The notes beneath the pieces are model-generated. The model was not told the DNA's origin. It made no database searches and saw nothing but the letters and a program-made list of their open reading frames with translations. Position numbers and translations under genes: made by a program. From positions 1 to 5,120 of the forward strand of contig JAIUMB010000154.1 in the NCBI GenBank assembly GCA_022565745.1: a stretch of 5,120 nt of DNA. Reading direction: 5' to 3'. The stretch comes from Cryomorphaceae bacterium. Its GTDB lineage: Bacteria > Bacteroidota > Bacteroidia > Flavobacteriales > Schleiferiaceae. Below, piece after piece: positions 1-5,120 of this stretch (positions are counted from its first letter, which is position 1; each line of letters opens with the position of its first letter).

Positions 1-8
1 AATTCACC

Positions 9-1016
9 ATGAAAAAAGTATTTAATCGAATGTTTCTAATCGGAGCCATTGTCGGCACAGGTTTTTTTACCGCTTGTAGCAGCGATGATGACAATGACAA
101 CGGAAATGGAAATGGAAACGGAAACGGAAACGGCGCTGAAACCATCGCAGATGTAGCAGCCGGTAATGAAGATTTTAGTATTTTAGTAGACGCATTGACG
201 CGTACCAATTTGGTAGACGCCGTATCAGATGCCAACGCCAGTTTAACAGTATTTGCTCCTACAAATGACGCTTTCTCCAATCTACTAAGCGACCTTGGCT
301 TAAGTGATTTAGATGCATTAGAAGCCGCCATCGGTACTGAAGGGTTAGCCAATGTATTGTTGTATCACGTTCTTGGCACTAAAGTTATGGCCGCAGATGT
401 ATCTACAGGTTATGTGAACGCTTTAGCTACCAATGACAACGACAACAACTTGTCTATGTACATCAGCACTTCTGGTGGTGTAAGCATCAACGGAAGTTCA
501 AATGTAGTTACTACCGATATCGAAGCCAGCAATGGCGTTATTCACGTAATTGATGCCGTTATTTTGCCACAAACCATTTTGGGTCTTGTTGGTCCCAATA
601 ACGACTTTGATGCATTAGTAACCGCAGTGAGTGTTGCCGACAACAATCCAGGAGACATCTTAAATGACGAAAGTTCATTTATCACTTTGTTTGCACCAAC
701 CAATGCCGGATTTAATCAATTGGTAAGTGATCTTGGTGCTGCAGACTTAAATGATGTTGTTGCCGCTGTAGGTACAGATGGTCTTTTCACCGTATTGGCG
801 TATCACATTGTACCAGCTGATGTCCGTTCTTCGGATGTGTCTGCCGGAGCAGTGACTACCGCTGCTGGACAAGACTTTACAGTATCCATCCAAAATGGCA
901 ATGTTGTATTGACCGACACAGATAATCGTACAGCTACTGTAACAACAGTTGATGTTACAGGAACAAACGGTACCATTCACATCATTGACAATGTGATTCT
1001 ACCTGACTTGAACTAA
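9..1016 (+). CDS. Two-domain FAS1 (fasciclin) surface lipoprotein
   Basis: This 335-residue protein is predicted to be an exported lipoprotein carrying two fasciclin domains. Residues 1-22 form a lipoprotein signal peptide (Lys-Lys start, hydrophobic core, lipobox ending FTAC), so Cys23 would be lipidated. The acidic SSDDDND that follows resembles the Bacteroidota signal for export to the outer surface. Residues 32-42 are a Gly-Asn repeat linker. FAS1 domain 1 spans about 44-187, with the H1 motif LTVFAPTNDAF (79-89), the YH pair (119-120) and the H2 motif VIHVIDAVILP (177-187). Domain 2 spans about 195-333, with ITLFAPTNAGF (225-235), YH (265-266) and TIHIIDNVILP (322-332). FAS1 domains generally mediate adhesion or matrix contacts; the ligand here is unknown. 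The ATG at 9 gives a complete signal peptide, but only eight upstream bases are visible, so promoter and operon status cannot be judged. The 3' end runs into a terminator shared with the convergent CBS gene. Confidence 0.95.
   Translation: MKKVFNRMFLIGAIVGTGFFTACSSDDDNDNGNGNGNGNGNGAETIADVAAGNEDFSILVDALTRTNLVDAVSDANASLTVFAPTNDAFSNLLSDLGLSDLDALEAAIGTEGLANVLLYHVLGTKVMAADVSTGYVNALATNDNDNNLSMYISTSGGVSINGSSNVVTTDIEASNGVIHVIDAVILPQTILGLVGPNNDFDALVTAVSVADNNPGDILNDESSFITLFAPTNAGFNQLVSDLGAADLNDVVAAVGTDGLFTVLAYHIVPADVRSSDVSAGAVTTAAGQDFTVSIQNGNVVLTDTDNRTATVTTVDVTGTNGTIHIIDNVILPDLN
102..131 (+). repeat. In-frame hexanucleotide repeat (GGAAAY x5) encoding a Gly-Asn linker
   Basis: Five tandem six-base units (two GGAAAT, then three GGAAAC) lie inside the FAS1 lipoprotein gene and encode (Gly-Asn)5, residues 32-41. 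Each unit is two codons, so gain or loss of units by slippage would keep the frame and only change the flexible tether between the lipid anchor and the first FAS1 domain. The repeat and its frame are seen directly; length variation is inference. Confidence 0.9.
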
Positions 1017-1035
1017 GTATTTAGATAATTATCAG

Positions 1036-1070
1036 AAAAAAGGCCGTCTTCATGACGGCCTTTTTTTTTT
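1036..1070. terminator. Bidirectional Rho-independent terminator between convergent genes
   Basis: A perfect 7-bp GC-rich stem, GGCCGTC (1042-1048) with GACGGCC (1054-1060), closes a five-base loop. It is flanked by six A (1036-1041) on the left and ten T (1061-1070) on the right, which can extend the stem by A-T pairs. Read rightward it gives a hairpin plus U-tract 25 bases after the FAS1 stop codon. Read leftward it gives a hairpin plus six U directly after the CBS gene, whose stop codon (1069-1071) overlaps the T-run. One hairpin therefore appears to end both transcripts. Confidence 0.9.
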
Positions 1071-1485
1071 AATACTGATCGAGCATATACTTGATGACAT
1101 CGGTACTGGTAACAATACCAACAACCTTGCCTTCACTCATAACCGGAAGCGAATGAAATTTGCTGGACACAAATACTTCAGCGGCGTCTTTTACAGTGGC
1201 ATCTGCGTCTATTGACGTTATATTGTGCGTCATGATTTGATCAATGCTCAACATATCTAGTACAGCCTCATCGGCATCACCTTGATTCTCGAACACCTGA
1301 CCAAAGCTCAAGCGCATAATATCATTTTTACTCATCATACCCACCAACTTATCACCGTTCATTACAGGTAAGTGGCGGAATTTTCCTTTTGCAAAAATCT
1401 CTTTTACTTTTCTCAAGTCATCGTTAAGATTAACGGTAACCAACGATTCTGTCATGATGGTAGAAATGGATTCTCTCTTTTTCAT
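1069..1485 (-). CDS. Tandem CBS-domain protein
   Basis: This 138-residue protein consists almost wholly of a CBS-domain pair (Bateman module). CBS1 covers about residues 7-59 (ISTIMTESLVTV ... FRHLPVMNGDKLVGMMSKND) and CBS2 about 81-136 (IDQIMTHNITSI ... FHSLPVMSEGKVVGIVTSTD). They are joined by a roughly 20-residue acidic linker. Both domains keep the G-x-x-[ST]-x-x-D signature that usually contacts adenosyl-nucleotide phosphate and ribose: Ser52/Asp55 and Thr126/Asp129. There is no signal peptide, membrane segment or attached catalytic domain, so it is probably a cytoplasmic nucleotide-sensing module; the ligand and partner are unknown. The ATG at 1485 leaves a short Lys/Arg-rich leader before CBS1 and has an A-rich, SD-less upstream region typical of Bacteroidota. 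The gene follows the kinase operon in the same direction, but a strong terminator lies between them, so it is probably transcribed separately. Confidence 0.93.
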   Translation of the reverse strand: MKKRESISTIMTESLVTVNLNDDLRKVKEIFAKGKFRHLPVMNGDKLVGMMSKNDIMRLSFGQVFENQGDADEAVLDMLSIDQIMTHNITSIDADATVKDAAEVFVSSKFHSLPVMSEGKVVGIVTSTDVIKYMLDQY

Positions 1486-1550
1486 TTGTTCAATGTTTTT
1501 TGTTTGACGTACATCTCTATTAAGGATGATTAATTATGCAAATCTCGGTT

Positions 1551-1578
1551 TAAATCTAGAATTATTTAATGACTTAAA
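1551..1578 (-). promoter_or_regulatory. Weak candidate promoter for the CBS gene
   Basis: On the minus strand TAGATTTA (1558-1551) matches five of the six fixed bases of the Bacteroidota -7 element TAnnTTTG. A TTTA (1578-1575) lies 16 bases upstream, a poor match and slightly short spacing for the -33 TTTG element. The position is plausible: after the upstream terminator and about 65 bases before the CBS start codon. The AT-rich setting makes chance matches likely. Confidence 0.2.
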
Positions 1579-1580
1579 TC

Positions 1581-1601
1581 AGCATTGCCGATGGCATTGC
1601 T
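1581..1601. repeat. Imperfect inverted repeat upstream of the CBS gene
   Basis: AGCATTGCC (1581-1589) and GGCATTGCT (1593-1601) are complementary at eight of nine positions around a three-base centre (GAT), with one T-T mismatch at 1585/1597. The dyad lies between the kinase-operon terminator and the candidate CBS promoter. It could be a protein-binding operator or simply a second small hairpin after the terminator. The symmetry is visible; a regulatory role is inference. Confidence 0.4.
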
Positions 1602-1608
1602 AGAACGC

Positions 1609-1640
1609 AAAAAAAAATGGAGCCCATTGAAGGGCTCCAT
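1609..1640 (-). terminator. Rho-independent terminator of the response regulator-kinase operon
   Basis: ATGGAGCCC (1617-1625) pairs perfectly with GGGCTCCAT (1632-1640) around a six-base loop, giving a 9-bp stem. On the minus strand the stem is followed by a run of T (plus-strand A at 1609-1617). There is no T-run on the plus-strand 3' side, so it acts leftward only. It lies 162 bases past the kinase stop codon and should separate that transcript from the CBS gene. Confidence 0.88.
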
Positions 1641-1802
1641 TTGGAGAAAGGAGTGTAAATGTGGTTAGACTTGGATTAATGATGAAATAACACACATAAA
1701 TTAAAACACAAATGTATGCTTATAGATACAATCACATTAGCGCTATCTTTTAAGATATGTGTTCTGATTTGTGAAAGGAGTAAATGAATTGATAAAGCAC
1801 CA

Positions 1803-4724
1803 TCATTGACGCTCAATAGGCAGTTCAATTTCCACTCGTGTACCTTGACGCCCTTCTTCCTCTAAATCAAAAATCCTCAAGGTTACCTTTTGTTCTCTCA
1901 CTTGATTCATCAGCTTAATGCGGTCTTGATTGGCATCTGAAGAAAACGATTTGTGTGTTTTATTCGCGTTGATTTTTCCCGAAGCTGATCTACCTATACC
2001 GTTATCTTCAATAACGCACAATAGTGTGTCTGAATCTTTCAGTTCAAATTCAATCAATAGCGTTTTTGATTGTCCATTGGCATGCATTAATCCATGTTTG
2101 ATGCTATTTTCCACGTGAGGCTGCACCAACATTAGAGGGATATACACACTTTCTTTATCAAGGTTTTGGTCAATGCGAAAAGTCACTTCAATGGTATTGT
2201 CAAATCGCATATTTTCTAAACGTAGGTATAACCTAAGCAGCTGTTCTTCTTCGGCCAATGTAATGGCGTCTTTTGTACTGTGAGAAAGATACATTCTCAT
2301 GAGGTCAGCAAAATCTGCCAGGTATTCACTGGCAATATATTGTTGATTGGACAGAATGAACTCTTGAATGGCATTGAGTGCATTAAACATAAAATGAGGG
2401 TTCATTTGCGCTCTTAATGCTGAAATTCTAGACTTATATACCTCTTTGAGAAATAGTTGCCGCTCTGCCTCCACCCTACTTCTTTCGCTTCTAATTTTGT
2501 TTTTTCTTTGCACCAGCCCCACAACTGATCCAATAATTAACAATAAAAGCAGCAGTAGAAACCACCACCTTCCATAAAGCGGCATCATTACATAAAAATT
2601 TACGCTTTCTGGAAAAGAGCAATTTCCGCTTGGGGTACAAGCTCTAACTTTAAGTGTGTAGTTACCCGCGTTGAGGTTATACAATCTAATTTCTTGTGCA
2701 TTTGAAGGTGTGCTGTACCACTCATCTGATTGTCCCGACAATTGATATTCAAAACTCATCATATTTTGACTGCGAACAGACATAGCGCGAACCTTGACAA
2801 AAATCTCATTTCTTCTTGCGGGCAACTTTACCACAACATCTTTCGGGTAAGATTGGTTTTTCACTCTCACATCAGTAATATAAATCTGAGGAATGGGAAT
2901 GGGGGCATAAGTATCGTCAAGTGGCAAAAACTGTATTGAATTACCGCCAACAATAAGAAGTTGCCCATCCCACTCAAAAAGCGCTTTAACAATTGATGGC
3001 GTCCATCCATTGGCTTGATCAATATGATCTATAGAGCCATTTTCGATGTTTATTCTGTAAATGCCTTTTCGGTGTGCTGCAAATAGATATTTTTCTGTTC
3101 GTAGCAACTGAGTAATGATGTTAGTAAAGAAAAGTGTTTCTACCACCTCCTTTTCTGTTATTCGCAGCAATAAATGATTTTTTGTCGATAGCCAAATGGT
3201 GTTTTTTTCAAAGTCATCAGTAATCATCTGCTGAACTTGAATGTCTCTACCATTGTGTAATATTTTTTCAATATTCTTATCTCTAGTAAATACATGCAGC
3301 CCATCTAAATAATCAACATACAAATTGGAGTCCGTTAAGGCAATGTGATTGGATCGCCATGGTCTTACAACGTCTTCCGAAAATTGATAAAAAGGGAAAT
3401 CAACCAAGGTCTTAGAGTTTGACCGACTGATAAAGCTTGTTCCATAAGACGTGCCAATAAAAGCACCTCCTCCTATACTAACGGCTTTTTTAAAAATAAA
3501 AGAGTAACTGTCTTGTCTGCTTTTATCATAAAAAGATTGGCTCCTAACATCGTAAAAACACCTATCATGACCTATATACAAGCGTGAAGAAGCTGTATCA
3601 TAAAACAATGGCGCTCTTTCTAAGGGCTCCTTACTTATGGTCACAACATTTTCATACGGCGGCTTTGTAAAATATATCATGCCGCCATCATCTTGAATAT
3701 AAATACCTTCCTCAAAATCACTGACGGCTTGTGAAACGTGCAACTTGGGCAGTCTGATGTGGGTGAAGTTTCTATTTGAAACCACAAAAAGCCCTCTGGT
3801 CAATGAACCAATCCAAAAGTTACCGTTTTTATCTTTCATTACAGAAGAAACACTGACATCGCTAAGCACACTTCCTGATGGTTTTCCCTGTTCCAAATTC
3901 CAAATAAAACCACCCGTCTTTGTGAGCAACCACAGCTCGTTATCAATTATTTCTGCATGATTAAACGCATAATGATTAATGCTTTCATCAATCCAAATGG
4001 TATCTAACCCATCTAGATCGTACACTAAGGCATTGTCCATTATGCTGATAGCATGTCCGGCATTATTTGTACCGATTAAAAAAAACTTACCAATTATGCA
4101 GGGAAAATCAGTATAGTCAAGCACAGCTTTTTCAACCAACTTATTTTTGGACAAACCATAAGTTTGAACCAAACAGCTTTCTTTATTTTCAGTTATTTTT
4201 GAAAATGCATAAACAATAAGAGCTTCATCTATTTGTAAAGAGAAAATGGACATATTCTCAAATTCTCGGAGACTGGTGGTGCTTTTACTTATAAAATCAT
4301 AAGACAAAACTTCCCCATGAGATGATCGAAAAACATATACTGTTGGAAAATCAATCAGTGAAAAATCGCTAATGAATTCACTCTTATTCTCTAATTCCAT
4401 AGCTAAGTGAAGGGTATCATTCTCTAAATAGAAAAGTTGGCCACTAAAATTAACGCACCAAATCCGCCCTTCAGGATCTTTGATTAGTCTTGTATAAGCA
4501 ATGTCATAATCTGGGTTAATAAAGGTCTGAAAGGTCACGCCATCATATGAAACCAAACCTTCGTTGGTGCCAAACCAAACCACGTCGTTATCACCCTCTA
4601 ATATTTCAAAAACAGTGTTCATTGGAAAGCCCAGCACATCATTCGCACTGAATGTATTGACATCCCTTGCATGCAAACAAAGTGTTGTCAAAAAGCAACC
4701 AATCATGTAGAAGACTAAGCGCAT
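1803..4724 (-). CDS. Propeller-type sensor histidine kinase (Reg_prop/Y_Y_Y, LytS-type kinase core)
   Basis: This 973-residue membrane sensor kinase starts with a Sec-type signal peptide (about residues 1-19, ending LHA). A long extracytoplasmic region follows with degenerate two-component-regulator propeller repeats, clearest at VWFGTNEGLVSYDG (49-62), RIWCVNFSGQLFYL (87-100) and FWIGSLTRGLFVVS (303-316). A Y_Y_Y-type beta-sandwich covers about 640-713 (FEYQLSGQSDEW ... YNLNAGNYTLKVRA). One membrane helix (about 719-738, WWFLLLLLLLIIG) leads into a charged probable coiled coil (739-770). The His_kinase box (AQMNPHFMFNALNAIQ, 772-787) contains the likely phospho-acceptor His777. The ATPase region has an N-box with Asn873 (VENSIKHG) and a G1 box with Asp907 (EDNGIG, 906-911), and ends GTRVEIELP (961-969). 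Unlike hybrid propeller kinases it has no receiver or AraC-type domain, so it needs a separate regulator. The LytTR gene six bases upstream fits that role. The ATG at 4724 is supported by this tight spacing and by the signal peptide. The sensed ligand cannot be told from sequence. Confidence 0.95.
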   Translation of the reverse strand: MRLVFYMIGCFLTTLCLHARDVNTFSANDVLGFPMNTVFEILEGDNDVVWFGTNEGLVSYDGVTFQTFINPDYDIAYTRLIKDPEGRIWCVNFSGQLFYLENDTLHLAMELENKSEFISDFSLIDFPTVYVFRSSHGEVLSYDFISKSTTSLREFENMSIFSLQIDEALIVYAFSKITENKESCLVQTYGLSKNKLVEKAVLDYTDFPCIIGKFFLIGTNNAGHAISIMDNALVYDLDGLDTIWIDESINHYAFNHAEIIDNELWLLTKTGGFIWNLEQGKPSGSVLSDVSVSSVMKDKNGNFWIGSLTRGLFVVSNRNFTHIRLPKLHVSQAVSDFEEGIYIQDDGGMIYFTKPPYENVVTISKEPLERAPLFYDTASSRLYIGHDRCFYDVRSQSFYDKSRQDSYSFIFKKAVSIGGGAFIGTSYGTSFISRSNSKTLVDFPFYQFSEDVVRPWRSNHIALTDSNLYVDYLDGLHVFTRDKNIEKILHNGRDIQVQQMITDDFEKNTIWLSTKNHLLLRITEKEVVETLFFTNIITQLLRTEKYLFAAHRKGIYRINIENGSIDHIDQANGWTPSIVKALFEWDGQLLIVGGNSIQFLPLDDTYAPIPIPQIYITDVRVKNQSYPKDVVVKLPARRNEIFVKVRAMSVRSQNMMSFEYQLSGQSDEWYSTPSNAQEIRLYNLNAGNYTLKVRACTPSGNCSFPESVNFYVMMPLYGRWWFLLLLLLLIIGSVVGLVQRKNKIRSERSRVEAERQLFLKEVYKSRISALRAQMNPHFMFNALNAIQEFILSNQQYIASEYLADFADLMRMYLSHSTKDAITLAEEEQLLRLYLRLENMRFDNTIEVTFRIDQNLDKESVYIPLMLVQPHVENSIKHGLMHANGQSKTLLIEFELKDSDTLLCVIEDNGIGRSASGKINANKTHKSFSSDANQDRIKLMNQVREQKVTLRIFDLEEEGRQGTRVEIELPIERQ

Positions 4725-4730
4725 GTTTGT

Positions 4731-5120
4731 TTACAAATCACTTATCAACGATAAAAATTCATCCTTTTTTTCTTTTGACAGTGGAATCATTTCATCATTA
4801 TCTAACAAAATATAATTACCATCTCGCTTAACATACTGCTTTAGATAGTGAAGATTAATGATATATGAGCGATGCGGTCTATAGAATGGCATACCTTCGG
4901 CCATCAAGCGATTAAAATATTTGAGTGGCTTAGAAACTGTGATTTTTTTCCATTAACTTTATAAATATTGGTGTACATACCATCAGCCAATAAAAAAACA
5001 ATATCCTCAATTGGTATAAAAACGATGCCGTCGTTTACTGGAACACCAATTTTTCTGAAGTGTTGATTTCTTAGAGATTCTCTAAGCTCATATAAGCGCA
5101 TTTGGATCTGTTTCTGACTG
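4731..5120 (-). CDS. LytTR-family response regulator, 3' part, with an apparent one-base frameshift
   Basis: This is the C-terminal part of a LytTR DNA-binding response regulator; its receiver domain should lie beyond the window edge at 5120. The visible frame begins SQKQIQMRLYELRES, an interdomain linker. It enters the LytTR domain at about 5053 (KIGVPVNDGIVFIPIEDI, then ADGMYTNIYKVNGKK). The frame then hits a TGA at 4906-4904, cutting the domain in half. If one base is re-read at the A7 tract (4943-4949), the protein continues ITVSKPLKYFNRLMAEG, FYRPHRSYIINLHYLKQYV, GNYILLDNDEMIPLSKEKK and ends SLISDL at the TAA (4731-4733). That gives a complete, typical LytTR domain. The stop codon is six bases before the sensor kinase start, so the two are co-transcribed and form a likely cognate pair. 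The lesion may be a sequencing error, a recent inactivating mutation or programmed recoding. Without correction the regulator should not bind DNA. Confidence 0.88.
4900..4929 (-). other. Hairpin downstream of the frameshift tract
   Basis: In the minus-strand mRNA, GCCACTCAA (4929-4921) can pair with TTGATGGC (4907-4900): eight base pairs with one bulged C and a 13-base loop. It begins 13 bases after the A7 tract and its 3' arm covers the TGATG stop/start overlap (4906-4902). The complementarity is visible. A stimulatory role in recoding is speculative because the spacing is longer than the usual 5-9 bases. Confidence 0.35.
4943..4949 (-). other. A7 tract in minus-1 slippery phase at the LytTR frame break
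   Basis: On the coding strand the sequence reads GGA AAA AAA TCA in the incoming frame. The seven A therefore form A_AAA_AAA, the phase of a minus-1 slippery heptamer. A slip back by one gives GGA AAA AAA ATC ACA, which is exactly the frame encoding the second half of the LytTR domain. The same correction would come from one extra A in the DNA or the transcript. Confidence 0.8.

Larger units (their letters stand above)
1486..1802. other. 317-base intergenic region without a gene
   Basis: No credible coding region was found on either strand. From the CBS start outward it holds an A/T-rich leader (1486-1550), a weak promoter candidate (1551-1578), an imperfect dyad (1581-1601) and a strong minus-strand terminator (1609-1640). 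Positions 1641-1802 would be a long 3' trailer of the histidine kinase mRNA. The trailer includes a small AT-rich inverted repeat, TATCTT/AAGATA (1744-1757), too weak to call a terminator. The longest start-to-stop stretches seen in the trailer are only about 6 to 18 codons and show no recognisable similarity. Confidence 0.7.

Noticed and set aside
747..980. Minus-strand open frame of 77 codons
   Set aside because: It lies wholly inside the second FAS1 domain, is rich in Cys, Ser and Ile, has no recognisable motif, and is a shadow of a clear gene.
1640..1662. Minus-strand ACTCCTTTCTCC resembling the 3' end of 16S rRNA
   Set aside because: The match is a few bases with a gap, and no other rRNA sequence surrounds it, so it is chance similarity.
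1744..1757. TATCTT/AAGATA inverted repeat as a terminator or operator
   Set aside because: It is short, AT-rich with a two-base centre and no T-run, so it is likely by chance in this composition.
1646..1786. Two SD-like AAAGGAGT motifs followed by ATG on the plus strand (1646-1661 and 1773-1786)
   Set aside because: The reading frames after them are only six and two codons long, and Shine-Dalgarno use is rare in Bacteroidota, so they do not support genes.
1930..3960. Three plus-strand open frames of 62-71 codons (1930-2118, 2730-2939, 3745-3960)
   Set aside because: Each is antisense to the histidine kinase gene, whose protein is continuous and domain-rich across the whole stretch. None has a recognisable domain.
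4665..4724. Possible lipobox cysteine (Cys16) in the kinase signal peptide
   Set aside because: The residues before it (LTTL-Cys) do not fit the lipobox, and the protein has a downstream membrane helix. An ordinary Sec signal cleaved near Ala19 fits better.

Overview
The window looks like chromosomal DNA from a member of the Bacteroidota, probably a flavobacterium-like lineage. The evidence is a lipoprotein with the acidic Ser-Ser-Asp-Asp-Asp stretch after the lipid cysteine, AT-rich translation starts without Shine-Dalgarno sequences, and a very large sensor kinase that joins a beta-propeller/Y_Y_Y periplasmic sensor to a LytS-type kinase core. That last architecture is characteristic of this phylum. 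No mobile element, CRISPR array, tRNA or rRNA was seen.

Layout. Positions 9-1016 (+) encode a surface lipoprotein with two FAS1 (fasciclin) domains behind a Gly-Asn repeat linker. It converges on a 138-residue protein made of two CBS domains (1069-1485, -), and one GC-rich hairpin between them appears to terminate both transcripts. Positions 1486-1802 hold no gene. They contain the probable CBS promoter region, an imperfect dyad, a strong minus-strand terminator and a 162-base trailer of the next operon. Positions 1803-4724 (-) encode the 973-residue sensor histidine kinase. Six bases upstream of it, at the window edge, lies the 3' part of a LytTR response-regulator gene (4731 to beyond 5120, -).

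How the genes work together. The response regulator and kinase form a two-component operon, transcribed regulator first and ending at the terminator at 1609-1640. The kinase would sense an extracytoplasmic signal through its propeller region and pass phosphate to the LytTR regulator. The FAS1 lipoprotein and the CBS protein look like independent neighbours.

The most notable observation is that the LytTR reading frame is broken by one base at an A7 tract (4943-4949). The coding sequence on both sides is intact and conserved-looking. A sequencing or assembly error, or a very recent mutation, is the simplest reading. However, the tract sits in the exact phase of an A_AAA_AAA minus-1 slippery heptamer, has a hairpin 13 bases downstream, and the out-of-frame stop overlaps a possible restart codon (TGATG). 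Programmed recoding therefore deserves a check. Apart from that the region is ordinary, and no clearly new system is visible.
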